A DNA stretch of 32,035 nucleotides from Halobacteriales archaeon. GTDB lineage: Archaea > Halobacteriota > Halobacteria > Halobacteriales > SKNY01. A program made the position numbers and the translations under genes. Below, in pieces: positions 23,204 through 31,986 of the stretch (its first letter is position 1; every line of letters starts with the position of its first letter). The stretch lies in assembly GCA_007118975.1 (NCBI GenBank), contig SKQO01000124.1, forward strand, positions 1 to 32,035. The letters are read 5' to 3'. The notes below the pieces were generated by a model that saw only the letters and a program-made list of their open reading frames with translations, ran no database searches and was not told the DNA's origin.

Positions 23204-23791
23204 TCACTCTGGCAGGTCATCGGGCCGGTCGATGTCCCGCCGAACCCCAGGATCCCCGGTTTCGATTAGTGTTCCCGAGGCTTTGAGGATCTCTCTGCCG
23301 CCGATATCGCCCTCCAGGTTCACCAGCGCGTCGAAATGTGACCTGTCGAGCAGTGCCGGATTCCCTCGCTCCCCGTCGTATGCGGCTGCCAGTGCATCCC
23401 CTTCGCCGGCGCGGTAGGCCGAAACGAGCGCGTCAATCGATTGCGGTTCCACAAAGGGCATATCGCCGAGGGCGAACACCGCTGCGTCGACCCGCCCGCG
23501 GATCGCGTTCACCGCGGTTCGCACGGAGGTCGCCTGGCCGTCACGAAAATCGGGATTGTGAACGATTTCGACCGTCAATCCTTCGAGGGCGGCCCGGACC
23601 CGGTCCGCCTGAAACCCGACGACCACGACAACCGGGTCGACCTTCGACGCGACGAGCGATTCGGCCGCCAGCCGGACGAGCGGCGTCCCGTCGATTCGCA
23701 CGAGGAGTTTGTTTTTCTCACCGAAACGCGACCCGGTGCCCGCGGCGAGCAGGATTCCGCCGACCTGTTCCTCGGGATCACCCGCACTCAT
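23204..23791 (-). CDS. mocA: Molybdenum cofactor nucleotidyltransferase, MocA/MobA-like
   Basis: The 195-residue nucleotidyltransferase begins GGILLAAGTGSRFGEKNKLL at 11-30, the glycine-rich NTP loop of the MobA/MocA family. NPDFRDGQATSVRTAV at 79-94 and FALGDMPFV at 107-114 (metal-binding Asp) are characteristic of MocA, which adds CMP to molybdopterin to give the MCD cofactor of xanthine-dehydrogenase-family enzymes. MobA (GMP) serves the DMSO reductase family. The context of a Mo-hydroxylase favours MocA; CTP preference is inference. The ATG at 23791 overlaps the moeA stop as ATGA, so the two are co-translated in one operon. A GTG at 23806 in frame is less likely. Confidence 0.88.
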   Translation of the reverse strand: MSAGDPEEQVGGILLAAGTGSRFGEKNKLLVRIDGTPLVRLAAESLVASKVDPVVVVVGFQADRVRAALEGLTVEIVHNPDFRDGQATSVRTAVNAIRGRVDAAVFALGDMPFVEPQSIDALVSAYRAGEGDALAAAYDGERGNPALLDRSHFDALVNLEGDIGGREILKASGTLIETGDPGVRRDIDRPDDLPE

Positions 23792-24996
23792 TGAAACGAA
23801 CTCCACGGATGAACGTCGACGGTCTCTCCGGCTTCGAGCCCGGTCTCAGTAATGACGACTCCATCTGCGCGGGTTGCCCGCGTGCTCGAAGATAGAACGC
23901 TCGGGTTAAACGTGTCCTCGTACACTGCAAGTGCGGAATCCTGATGCCCGAAGGGCATCGCACGAATCGTGCCGGCATCCGCGTCGAGGGTTACCGGAAT
24001 CCAGTACTCGAACCCCGAACGGGGAATCGCGACGTGACGTTCGAACCTGGCTTCCATCGCGGACAGGGACGTCGTCCCGGTAAAAAATGGGCGCATGACG
24101 GCCGTGGCGATCGTGTGCGCGCCCACCGGTTTGCCGGGAATCGCGAACGCCACTGCATCGGACAGGGTCGCCACGGCGATGGGTTTCCCTGGTCGAATCC
24201 GGACGCCATGAAAGTCCACCTCGCCCAATTCAGCCAGCGCGCGGACGACGTAGTCCTTCCGCCCGACACTCGTGCCTCCGGTGGTCACCACGACGTCGTA
24301 TTCGGCCGCCAACTCCGCGATCCGATCCCGCACGCGCTCGAAGTCGTCGGGGACGGTGCCGGTAATGGAGGGCTCGCCACCCCACCGACGCACCATCCCC
24401 GCGAGCATCGGGGAGTCCAGATCTCGTGATCGACCCTCGTGAATCTCGGTCCCCGTCGCGAGGATTCCAACCGTCGGTCGGGTACCAACCTCCACTTCCT
24501 CGTATCCGAGATCCCGCAACAGGATCGCGTCCCGCGCGGCAAGTCGTTCGCCCGCGTTGAAAAGCGTCTCCCCGGCCGCGACGTTGCTCGCGCGTTCGTA
24601 CACATATGTACCCGGCTCGATGACGGAGCCGGTTAGCTGATCGTTCGAGACGTCCGATTCCTCGCGCTTGAGTACGGCATTCGCACGCTGGGGGAGGGGG
24701 GCGCCCGTCGCGATGCGGACGGCTTCGCCCGGCTCGATAGCGGGTGGTTCGTCCTCGGGGTACACCTCGTCGATGACCTCGAACGGATAGGAGTCAGTGG
24801 CGTCGAACGCGAATCCGTCCATCGTCGCGTGCGAGTGAGCGGGCTGATCGGCGTCCGCGACGATGTCCGTCGCCAGCTCGCGACCGTCGATAACGTCGAT
24901 CCCCACTACCTCGGTCTCCAGCACTCGGTGCGAGTTTCGGATCCCCAGGACGCGGTCTGCGGCCTCCGTGCGGGCGATGAGTTCGTCGTGGGCCAT
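23788..24996 (-). CDS. moeA: Molybdopterin molybdotransferase MoeA
   Basis: MoeA inserts molybdate into adenylylated molybdopterin. The 402-residue length is standard. HATMDGFAFDATD at 57-69 is the N-terminal substrate motif (MDGYA type), and IATGAPLPQRANAVLKRE belongs to domain II. PTVGILATGTEIHEG, YDVVVTTGGTSVGRKDY and AFAIPGKPVGA form the molybdopterin-binding domain, and the C-terminal beta-barrel domain ends the protein. The ATG at 24996 starts a normal family N-terminus; the open frame extends to 25458 but overlaps the divergent coxL gene and is spurious there. The gene is divergent from the Mo-hydroxylase operon across a 160-base gap and overlaps mocA by 4 bases. Confidence 0.94.
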   Translation of the reverse strand: MAHDELIARTEAADRVLGIRNSHRVLETEVVGIDVIDGRELATDIVADADQPAHSHATMDGFAFDATDSYPFEVIDEVYPEDEPPAIEPGEAVRIATGAPLPQRANAVLKREESDVSNDQLTGSVIEPGTYVYERASNVAAGETLFNAGERLAARDAILLRDLGYEEVEVGTRPTVGILATGTEIHEGRSRDLDSPMLAGMVRRWGGEPSITGTVPDDFERVRDRIAELAAEYDVVVTTGGTSVGRKDYVVRALAELGEVDFHGVRIRPGKPIAVATLSDAVAFAIPGKPVGAHTIATAVMRPFFTGTTSLSAMEARFERHVAIPRSGFEYWIPVTLDADAGTIRAMPFGHQDSALAVYEDTFNPSVLSSSTRATRADGVVITETGLEAGETVDVHPWSSFQ

Positions 24997-25083
24997 CCTC
25001 GCGGGTTCTCGGACGGGCTCCGTTATCAGTCCAGCGCCATCGGTTCGGTGACGGCCCCGGTCGTCAATCGCCGCGAGCGACCG

Positions 25084-25091
25084 AATTAATA
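25084..25091. promoter_or_regulatory. AT-rich core of the moeA / coxL divergent promoter region
   Basis: AATTAATA stands out in the GC-rich 160-base gap between moeA and coxL. Its centre is about 25 bases before a GTG at 25112 and 70 bases before the preferred coxL ATG at 25157. Being nearly symmetrical, it might serve either direction. Confidence 0.4.
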
Positions 25092-25156
25092 GCCCCCGCG
25101 GGGAACCGATCGTGATAACAGGCGACGGCGACGCCATCCGTCGCGGATACCCAATC

Positions 25157-27502
25157 ATGTCCATCGAAACAATCGAATCCGACGAAGTCGAGCGTGGTAA
25201 GGCGGTCGGTAGCTCGATGCAGCGACGCGAGGATCGACCGTTGATCACCGGTGAGGGGCAGTTTACGGACGATCTCAAATATCCCCGCGAGGTGCAACTG
25301 GTGATTCTTCGAAGCCGATTCGGGCACGCTACCATCACCGACATCGACACGAGCGAGGCCGAGGCAATGGACGGCGTGCTCGCGGTGTATACGGAGGAAG
25401 ACATCCTGGCGTCCGGGCTCGACAACACCATCCCCGGGGACGGTGGGCAGGACCACACCGCACCGGTGGACCGGCATCTGCTCGCAAGCCAAAAGGTCCG
25501 GTATCAGGGTGACCCGATCGCTGCGGTCGTGGCGAAGGACAGATACACCGGCCACGATGCGGTCGACGCCATCGACGTCTCCTATGAACGGCTGGATATG
25601 GTAACCGACATCCAGGATGCACTCCAGAAGGACGCGCCGGTGATTCACGAAGAGGCGCCGGACAACGTCGCATTCGAGTGGAGCTCGGGGAACGCGGACG
25701 AGACGCTGGCCAGCTTCGACGATGCCGAGGAGGTCGTCGAGGTCGATCTCTCGATCAATAAGGTCGTCGCCGTCCCGATGGAGCCGCGGGCTGCCGTCGC
25801 CCAGTACCGTCCCGCGGCGGAAGAGCTGATCGTCGATCTAGGATGTCAGAGTGTCCTCGGCGTCCAGGACCATCTCTCGGGCGTGCTCGGCGTCCCCGAA
25901 CAGCGCATCACGGTGCGGGCACCGGAGGTGGGCGGCGGCTTCGGCGTGAAGGCGCAGCCGTACACCGGCCATATTCTGGCGGCGTGGTGTGCGATGCAAC
26001 TCGAGCGCCCGGTCAAGTGGCAGGCGACACGCTCTGAGGCCTTCGTGTCGACGAACCACTCCCGTCGTCACGACCTGACAGCGCGGGCGGCGATCGAGGA
26101 CGGCCGCATCGTGGGGCTGCACGTGGATTCGACGGCGGACGTCGGCGGCTACCTCACGTCCGGTGGTGCCGGCGTTCCGTCGGGTGCATTCGGGACGCGG
26201 CTGCTGGGGCAGTACGACATTCCGAACGCGTTCGTCGAAGTTACCGGTGTCTTCACGAACACGACGACCCTCTCCGCGTATCGCGGGGCGGGGCGACCGG
26301 AAGCTGCCTACGTGATCGAACGCCTCGCGAACGCCTGCGCACGCGAACTCGGCGAGGATCCACTCGAATTCCGCCGCCGAAACTTCATCGAGCCGGATCA
26401 GTTCCCCTACGAGACGCCGTTCGGATCGGGCTATGACAGCGGCGATTACGAGAAGACGCTGGACAAGGCCCTCGAGTACGTCGATTACGAGGCCTTCCGG
26501 GAACGGCAGGCGGAAGCCCGCGAGGAGGGACGGTATCTCGGGATCGGTTTCTCGAATTATATCGAGATCTGTGGTGGCGGTGCGGGCGGACTCCAGGGCG
26601 GGCAACTGCGAATTCACCCGTCCGGCAAGGTCGTTGCGCGGAGTTCACTGGTGGAGAACGGTCAAGGGCACGCGACCGGCTTCTCCCAGATCGTTGCCGA
26701 CGAACTCGGCGTGGATATCGATGACGTGGATATCGTCGCCGGGGACAGCGACCGGGTGCCGGAAGGCGGGGGGACCGGCGGGAGCAAGGCGATCACGATG
26801 GGCGGGAACGCGCTCAAGGAGGGTGCCAAGAAGCTCCGCGAGCGTGCCCGCGCGATCGCCGCACATGAACTCGAGGCCGCCACGGAGGACATCGTCTTCG
26901 ACGACGGCGAGTTCCACGTGGCCGGCGCCCCGAGCCGGAGCATGACGATCGAGGACGTCGCGTCCGTCGCCTATTCGGGAAACCTGCCCGAGGACATCCG
27001 CGGGCTCGAGGAAACGACGTTCTTCTCGCCGGAAGGATCGACGGCACCGTTCGGGACACACGTCGTGATCGTCGAGATCGATCCGGAATCGGGCGAGCTC
27101 GAGATCGACCGGTACGTCGCCATCGACGACGTCGGGACCCAGATCAACCCCAAACTCATCGAGGGGCAAATCGTCGGCGGTGTCGTCCAGAGCATCGGAC
27201 AGGCGATCTACGAGGATGCCATCTACGACGACAACGGGAACCTGCTCAGCGGCACACTGCAGGATTATGCGGTCCCGCGCGCGAAACACGTCCCCGAAAT
27301 CGAGTGGGACAGCACGGTAACGCCGTCGCCCAACAATCCGCTCGGGGCGAAAGGCGTCGGCGAAGCGGGCACGATCGCGACCATGCCCGCCATCGTCAAT
27401 GCCACCATCGACGCCCTCGAGCCGCTCGGCGTCGATCACATCGACATGCCCCTCACCCAGGAACGGATCTGGCGGACCGTCCAGGAAGCCCAAGAGGAGT
27501 AA
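25157..27502 (+). CDS. coxL: Molybdenum hydroxylase large subunit, form II CoxL / xanthine dehydrogenase-like
   Basis: The 781-residue molybdenum-binding subunit begins MQRREDRPLITGEGQFTDDL in the family's usual N-terminal position. VGGGFGVKAQ is the first cofactor loop. SAYRGAGRPEAAYVIERLA has AYRGAGR at 374-380, the active-site loop of form II (CODH-like) proteins; true form I CO dehydrogenases have AYxCSFR. Later come ENGQGHATGFSQIVADELG, GGTGGSKAITMGG and KGVGEAGT with the catalytic glutamate E736. It should hold the Mo-MCD cofactor and hydroxylate a carbon centre with water. The substrate (purine, aldehyde, other heterocycle) cannot be read. The ATG at 25157 matches family N-termini; a GTG at 25112 is possible for a leaderless mRNA. 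The symbol reflects the family only. Confidence 0.93.
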   Translation: MSIETIESDEVERGKAVGSSMQRREDRPLITGEGQFTDDLKYPREVQLVILRSRFGHATITDIDTSEAEAMDGVLAVYTEEDILASGLDNTIPGDGGQDHTAPVDRHLLASQKVRYQGDPIAAVVAKDRYTGHDAVDAIDVSYERLDMVTDIQDALQKDAPVIHEEAPDNVAFEWSSGNADETLASFDDAEEVVEVDLSINKVVAVPMEPRAAVAQYRPAAEELIVDLGCQSVLGVQDHLSGVLGVPEQRITVRAPEVGGGFGVKAQPYTGHILAAWCAMQLERPVKWQATRSEAFVSTNHSRRHDLTARAAIEDGRIVGLHVDSTADVGGYLTSGGAGVPSGAFGTRLLGQYDIPNAFVEVTGVFTNTTTLSAYRGAGRPEAAYVIERLANACARELGEDPLEFRRRNFIEPDQFPYETPFGSGYDSGDYEKTLDKALEYVDYEAFRERQAEAREEGRYLGIGFSNYIEICGGGAGGLQGGQLRIHPSGKVVARSSLVENGQGHATGFSQIVADELGVDIDDVDIVAGDSDRVPEGGGTGGSKAITMGGNALKEGAKKLRERARAIAAHELEAATEDIVFDDGEFHVAGAPSRSMTIEDVASVAYSGNLPEDIRGLEETTFFSPEGSTAPFGTHVVIVEIDPESGELEIDRYVAIDDVGTQINPKLIEGQIVGGVVQSIGQAIYEDAIYDDNGNLLSGTLQDYAVPRAKHVPEIEWDSTVTPSPNNPLGAKGVGEAGTIATMPAIVNATIDALEPLGVDHIDMPLTQERIWRTVQEAQEE

Positions 27503-27541
27503 GCGCAGGCCGACTGCGGCGACCACGGCCGCAAGAGCAGG

Positions 27542-27549
27542 TATTTTAG
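27542..27549 (+). promoter_or_regulatory. Candidate internal promoter before coxG
   Basis: TATTTTAG is the only AT-rich element in the 100-base gap between coxL and coxG. It would start a transcript about 30 bases before the ATG at 27603. A GGAG lies 4 bases before that ATG. The small genes may thus be transcribed separately from coxL. Confidence 0.45.
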
Positions 27550-27602
27550 TGCGGTGGGTCGAGCACTATCGCAAGGGACGCGTTGGCTCGCGTCGGAGAC
27601 AT

Positions 27603-28202
27603 ATGGAACTAAGCGGGACATTCGAACTCGAAAACGTGACGGTCGAAGAGGTGTGGCTTGCCCTGTCGGATCCGGTGTTGCTGGCACAGGCTGCCCCAGG
27701 GTGTGAATTTGCCGAAGAGGTCGACGATCCGGATGACGTGGATTTCGACGCGCTTCGGGCCGCGGCCGCGGATCGCGAGGATCCGCCGACCCTGCCGGAG
27801 GCCGATCCGGAGGAGGTTGCCGAACGGGCGATCGAGGAAGGCGACCACTACGCCGCCGTGCTCGGAGTAAAAATCGGGAGTGTCAATCCGACCTTCGAGG
27901 CGGTCGGTACGATCACCAAACGGGAATTCCCGGAGATGCACGCATCGGGTGAGGGTGCCTCATCGGACAGCTCCTTCGAGGTGAGCTCCGGGATGAAACT
28001 CACGGAGACGGACAACGGCGTCCAGGTGGACTGGTGGGCCGAAAGTGACGTGTTCGGACGCGTCGCCCAGATGGGCCAGCGGGTGATGAATCCGGTGGCC
28101 AACCGGCTCGTCAACCGCTTTTTCAGCCAGATTGCAGACCGGCTCACCGACGTCGGCGAGGACTCCCCGAACGTCCGCGATCGCATCAAGGACCTGATCT
28201 AG
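27603..28202 (+). CDS. coxG: CoxG-like SRPBCC-domain protein
   Basis: The 199-residue protein begins MELSGTFELENVTVEEVWLA, followed by LSDPVLLAQAAPGCEF, the typical start of the CoxG/SRPBCC family. The core continues with DHYAAVLGVKIGSVNPTFEA and TKREFPEMHASGEGASS. KLTETDNGVQVDWWAESDVF is the last beta-strand, and a long C-terminal helix (MGQRVMNPVANRLVNRFFSQ) caps the fold. An acidic insert at about residues 37-75 is longer than in bacterial CoxG. CoxG family proteins accompany Mo-hydroxylases and are thought to help recruit the CoxD ATPase or anchor the enzyme. A GGAG sequence precedes the ATG at 27603, and the next gene starts one base after its stop. Confidence 0.88.
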   Translation: MELSGTFELENVTVEEVWLALSDPVLLAQAAPGCEFAEEVDDPDDVDFDALRAAAADREDPPTLPEADPEEVAERAIEEGDHYAAVLGVKIGSVNPTFEAVGTITKREFPEMHASGEGASSDSSFEVSSGMKLTETDNGVQVDWWAESDVFGRVAQMGQRVMNPVANRLVNRFFSQIADRLTDVGEDSPNVRDRIKDLI

Positions 28203-28203
28203 C

Positions 28204-28683
28204 ATGGCAGACCACGATATCACGTTGACGGTAAACGGAGAGGAGTACGACCTGGCGGTCGAATCGCGAACCCTACTCATTCACGCCCTCCGCGAGGGGC
28301 TCGGGTATACCGGGCCGAACGTTGGCTGCGAGTCGACGCTCTGTGGTGCCTGCACCGTGCACGTCGACGGCGAGGCGATCAAGGCGTGCACGACTCTCGC
28401 CGTGCAGGCGGACGGGCGGGAGATTACCACAGTCGAAGGGCTCGGGGAAGACGGGGAACTCCATCCGGTCCAGGAGAGCTTCCAAGAGGAACACGGCCTG
28501 CAGTGTGGCTACTGTACGCCCGGGATGATCATGACGTCCGTCGATTTCCTCGAAGAGAACCCCGACCCGAATCGCGACGAGATCCGCGAGGCACTCGAAG
28601 GGAACATCTGCCGGTGTACGGGGTACCAGAACATCGTCAATGCCGTCGAATCGGCGGCCGAGAAACTCGAGGAGGCGGAGTGA
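28204..28683 (+). CDS. coxS: Molybdenum hydroxylase small subunit, two 2Fe-2S clusters
   Basis: The 159-residue protein transfers electrons from the molybdenum site to FAD. The N-terminal ferredoxin-like domain binds one 2Fe-2S cluster through C42, C47, C50 and C62 (GCESTLCGAC then AC). The C-terminal helical domain binds the second through C101, C104, C136 and C138 (QCGYCTPGM and NICRCTGYQNIV). All eight cysteines are present and spacing is canonical. It starts one base after the coxG stop and ends one base before the coxM ATG, so the three genes are clearly co-transcribed. Confidence 0.96.
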   Translation: MADHDITLTVNGEEYDLAVESRTLLIHALREGLGYTGPNVGCESTLCGACTVHVDGEAIKACTTLAVQADGREITTVEGLGEDGELHPVQESFQEEHGLQCGYCTPGMIMTSVDFLEENPDPNRDEIREALEGNICRCTGYQNIVNAVESAAEKLEEAE

Positions 28684-28684
28684 G

Positions 28685-29575
28685 ATGTTTCCCAACAAGT
28701 TTGATTACGTACGCGCGACATCGGTTGCGGAAGCCATCGACCTCCTCGAAGAGTACGCTGACGCGGACACCGAGATTCTCGCCGGCGGGCACAGTCTCCT
28801 TCCCACGATCAAATCCGGGCTGGCCTCGCCGGAGGTCGTCGTGGACATCAGTGGCCTCGACGAACTGGCCGGGCTCGAGATCGGCCCGGAGACGACCACG
28901 TTCGGCGCGACGACCACCTATGCGGACGTCCTCCACACGGATGGGGTGTACGATGCGGTACCCGACGTGGCGGAAACCGTTGAAGTCATCGGGGATCGCC
29001 AGGTACGAAACGCCGGGACCATGGGCGGCAACCTTGCCCACGCCGACCCGGCCTCCGATCTGCCGGCGGTCGTCGTCGCCGCGGACGCGACGATCCAGAT
29101 TCAGGGGCCCGATGGCGAACGGGCCGTGCCGGCCTCGGAGTTTTTCATCGCGATGTACACCACCGATCTCGGCCCGAGCGAGCTGATCACGGCGATCGAA
29201 GTCCCGAACGTCGGGGACGACGAGGGTGCAACTTACGTCAAAAAGAAAAGCCCCTCGTCGGGCTATGCGATGGTCGGCGTCGCCGCCCGGCTCCGGACCG
29301 ACGGTGACAGCATCGAAGCGGCTCGACTCGCCGCAAACGGCGCATTCGATCATGCACAGCGGCTCGAGGCCGCCGAAGACGCCCTCGTCGGGGCTACGGT
29401 TACCGATGACTTGGCCGCCACCGCCGCCGGGGCAGCCACCGACGGGGTCGAGGAGTGGGAACTGATGGACGACATCCAGGTTTCGAGTGATTTCCGGGGC
29501 CAGCTTCTCGAAGTGTATACGGAACGAGCAATCCAGCAGGCGTTGGATCGGGTTGGCGTCGCCGTCTCCGCGTGA
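28685..29575 (+). CDS. coxM: Molybdenum hydroxylase medium subunit, FAD-binding
   Basis: The 296-residue FAD subunit belongs to the CoxM/xanthine dehydrogenase family and passes electrons from the iron-sulfur subunit to an acceptor. ILAGGHSLLPTIKSG at 31-45 is the first FAD motif and NAGTMGGNLAHADPASDLPA at 109-128 the second. SSGYAMVGVAARL lies further on, and the C-terminal CoxM-type domain has the usual YTERAIQQAL. The ATG at 28685 follows the coxS TGA by one base and begins exactly at the family N-terminus (FPNKFDYVRATSVAEAI); the open frame further upstream overlaps coxS and is not used. Confidence 0.95.
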   Translation: MFPNKFDYVRATSVAEAIDLLEEYADADTEILAGGHSLLPTIKSGLASPEVVVDISGLDELAGLEIGPETTTFGATTTYADVLHTDGVYDAVPDVAETVEVIGDRQVRNAGTMGGNLAHADPASDLPAVVVAADATIQIQGPDGERAVPASEFFIAMYTTDLGPSELITAIEVPNVGDDEGATYVKKKSPSSGYAMVGVAARLRTDGDSIEAARLAANGAFDHAQRLEAAEDALVGATVTDDLAATAAGAATDGVEEWELMDDIQVSSDFRGQLLEVYTERAIQQALDRVGVAVSA

Positions 29576-29608
29576 ACCAGTCGGCGTGCCCTGTCGGCAT
29601 CTGGAATC

Positions 29609-29616
29609 CTTTTTAC
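29609..29616 (+). promoter_or_regulatory. Candidate TATA-like box before coxD
   Basis: CTTTTTAC in the 113-base gap between coxM and coxD would place a transcription start about 50 bases before the coxD ATG. No Shine-Dalgarno sequence is obvious. Read-through from coxM is equally possible. Confidence 0.3.
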
Positions 29617-29688
29617 GCACGAGCGGTCTATTCTGCGCTAACGCGATATCGCCCCGCCCGCGGGGCGGAGACATCCCACTAAACGACG

Positions 29689-30606
29689 ATGACAGACGAC
29701 ATAGGCCCGATCGAGACGATCGATGAAGAGAAGCTGGCGGCGATCTTCGACGACCAGGATTACGTGGCCGATCACGCGATCCGGACAACCGTGCTCGTGG
29801 CGTTGCGCCTGGGCAAACCATTGCTCGTCGAAGGGGAACCCGGTAGCGGGAAAACGGAGCTCGGGAAGGTCCTCGCCGACGGGCTCGGGACGGACTTGAT
29901 TCGCCTGCAGTGTTACGAGGGGCTCACCGCGGAACACGCACTGTACGAGTGGAACTACGGCAAACAGCTCCTGTCCGTCCAGGCGGGCGAGGGTGGCGTG
30001 GATGCGGATCGATCGGTGTTCGACGAGGAATACCTCCTCGAACGGCCGTTACTCCAGGCGCTTCGCTCGCGTGGCGATCGACCGCCGGTACTGCTCATCG
30101 ACGAGATCGACCGGGCGGACGAGGAGTTCGAGGCGCTGTTGCTCGAGGTGCTTTCCGACTTTCAGGTCTCGATTCCGGAGCTCGGTACCATCGCGGCCGA
30201 CCGGCCACCGATCGTGATCGTCACCTCGAACCGGACGCGGGGGCTCAGCGACGCCCTCAAACGACGCTGTCTGTTCCTGCACGTCGATCCACCCTCGATG
30301 GAGAAGGAACGGGAAATCGTGCGCCGCAAGGTACCCGAACTTGATGACCGTCTGGCAACCGACCTCTGCGCCGCAGTCGGCAGGTTGCGAGAGGAACCCC
30401 TGCTCAAACAGCCCGGGGTCGCGGAAACCCTCGATTGGGGACGGGCGGTCGCCACCCTCCGTGACGGGAACGGTTCGCTCGACGAACAGGACATCGAGAC
30501 GACGCTCGGGTGTCTGCTCAAGGAAGTCGAGGACGTCCGCCGGGTCGACGGGGAGTTGATCGACGAACTGCTGGCGGCGGGGCGACCGTACCGGGGGGAT
30601 GGCTGA
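29689..30606 (+). CDS. coxD: MoxR-family AAA+ ATPase, CoxD-like
   Basis: The 305-residue AAA+ protein has Walker A GEPGSGKTE at 49-57, Walker B PPVLLIDEIDRAD at 132-144, sensor 1 VIVTSNRTRGLSDAL, and the arginine finger in KRRCLFLHVD. CYEGLTAEHALYEWNYGKQL after the first beta strand is typical of the CoxD branch of MoxR ATPases. In bacterial CO dehydrogenase clusters CoxD is a chaperone-like ATPase that finishes the copper/molybdenum active site, working with the VWA protein CoxE. The same pair here suggests the same maturation role, although form II enzymes are not known to contain copper. Its TGA lies inside the coxE start (ATGGCTGA), an 8-base overlap. Confidence 0.92.
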   Translation: MTDDIGPIETIDEEKLAAIFDDQDYVADHAIRTTVLVALRLGKPLLVEGEPGSGKTELGKVLADGLGTDLIRLQCYEGLTAEHALYEWNYGKQLLSVQAGEGGVDADRSVFDEEYLLERPLLQALRSRGDRPPVLLIDEIDRADEEFEALLLEVLSDFQVSIPELGTIAADRPPIVIVTSNRTRGLSDALKRRCLFLHVDPPSMEKEREIVRRKVPELDDRLATDLCAAVGRLREEPLLKQPGVAETLDWGRAVATLRDGNGSLDEQDIETTLGCLLKEVEDVRRVDGELIDELLAAGRPYRGDG

Positions 30607-31960
30607 TAGCCGCTATGCATCCCGACCCAGGCACATGACGGAGGAGTCGGAGCCGCCGCAGGCGGTGAGTGCGGTCCGGGAACGGCTGCTGGTTCACCTG
30701 ATCGGTTTCGTCGACGGCCTCCGCGAACGTGGGGTCCGGATTCCCGCCAATGGCCCGCTGGTGGGCGCGGAGGCGCTCGCGACGGTAGGGCTCGACGACA
30801 CAGATCGCGCACGAGTAGCCCTGCGGGCCGCCCTCGTCTCGCGCGCCGAGGACGTCGACACCTTCGACTCGCTGTTCCCGGAATTCTGGCGGGCCGTTTG
30901 CGGCGCGGGTGATCCCGTCGAGTGGACGCCGCCCGAGATGAACGCGCCGCCCACGGTAGAACAACCCGACGGAGACGCACCGCGGGGTCGCTCACTCCCC
31001 GAGGCTGCCGAGGAGGGCCGCCACGTCGAAGGCGGGGGCGAACGAGCGATCATGGCCGGGGACGACCGATCAGATCCGGCCGTGACGGTTGCTGACGAAT
31101 CTCCGACGACGGCCGTGTACAGCCCGGTGGGCGACTCCGCCAAGCTCGCGGGGACACAGATCCCGCTGGGTCGCGAAGATCCCGACGCACTCGAGCGAGC
31201 CGTGGACGTACTCGGGACTGCACTGGCAACACGACCGGGTCGGCGCTGGCACGCAGGTGGAGAAGAACGGATTCACGTCCGCCGGGCACTCCGGGGGAGC
31301 ATCGCCCACGGTGGCATCGTGGGGGATTTACCGGGCCGTGCCCGGCCCGATCGACGAACCCGTGCAGTGGTGTTGGTCGACGTGAGTCAGTCAGTTCTCG
31401 ATACCGTGGACCGCGGCTTTCTCGTGGGGTTTCTCGTGACAGCGCACCGCCGGTGGAGCAACACGCGGACGTTTTTTTTCGATACCGACGTGCAGGAAGT
31501 CTCCGACGCATTCGAGGTCAGGGGGACGATGGGCGCCGTGACGGCCCTCGAACGCGCAGAGGCCGAATGGGGCGGTGGGACCCGCATCGGGTGGTCGCTC
31601 GAACGGGCACTGTCGGACAGTCCCGGCCTCGTTGATCGGGATACGGCGGTCCTGGTCGTGAGCGATGGCCTGGAGGTCGGCGAGCTCGACCGGCTGGAAG
31701 CGGCGATGGCACAACTCCACCGACGGGCCGCGACAGTACTGTGGTTGAACCCGCTCGCGGCCGATCCCGAGTATGAACCGGTGTGTCGGGGCATGGAGAC
31801 GGCGCTCGGATACGTCGACGGTCTGTTCGCCTTCACCGGCCCTGGGGACCTCGAGGCGATCGCCCGGCAGCTCGACCAGCGCGGGGTTCGCGGTCGCCTG
31901 GGGTATCAGTTCGATCCACGACGCGAAGCGGCAGCGACAGCCGGTGTCCGAAACGAATAG
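30599..31960 (+). CDS. coxE: VWA-domain protein, CoxE-like
   Basis: The 453-residue protein has an N-terminal helical CoxE domain (VRERLLVHLIGFVDGLRERG), an acidic variable middle, and a C-terminal von Willebrand A domain. The MIDAS metal site is complete: DVSQS at 261-265, GGGTRIG supplying the threonine, and VVSDGLEVG supplying the aspartate. EPVCRGMETALGYVDGLFAF near the end is typical of CoxE. With CoxD it should form the AAA+/VWA maturation pair. The ATG at 30599 overlaps the coxD stop; an ATG at 30635 (MTEESEPPQAV) is an equally sensible start. A run of eight T at about 31470 encodes the Phe-rich strand FFFDTD and is in frame. Confidence 0.9.
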   Translation: MADSRYASRPRHMTEESEPPQAVSAVRERLLVHLIGFVDGLRERGVRIPANGPLVGAEALATVGLDDTDRARVALRAALVSRAEDVDTFDSLFPEFWRAVCGAGDPVEWTPPEMNAPPTVEQPDGDAPRGRSLPEAAEEGRHVEGGGERAIMAGDDRSDPAVTVADESPTTAVYSPVGDSAKLAGTQIPLGREDPDALERAVDVLGTALATRPGRRWHAGGEERIHVRRALRGSIAHGGIVGDLPGRARPDRRTRAVVLVDVSQSVLDTVDRGFLVGFLVTAHRRWSNTRTFFFDTDVQEVSDAFEVRGTMGAVTALERAEAEWGGGTRIGWSLERALSDSPGLVDRDTAVLVVSDGLEVGELDRLEAAMAQLHRRAATVLWLNPLAADPEYEPVCRGMETALGYVDGLFAFTGPGDLEAIARQLDQRGVRGRLGYQFDPRREAAATAGVRNE

Positions 31961-31986
31961 TGTCGTTCGTCCCCGAGAGATACACA

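Noticed and set aside
24997-25458. N-terminal extension of moeA by 154 codons
   Set aside because: The extension runs through the divergent promoter gap into coxL, while MAHDELIARTEAADRVLG at 24996 is a normal MoeA start.
25157-27502. Genuine form I carbon monoxide dehydrogenase
   Set aside because: The active-site loop is AYRGAGR, not AYxCSFR, so CO oxidation should not be assumed.
26645-29821. Long minus-strand frames (26645-27526 and 28637-29821)
   Set aside because: They are antisense to coxL and to coxM/coxD and have no recognisable domain.
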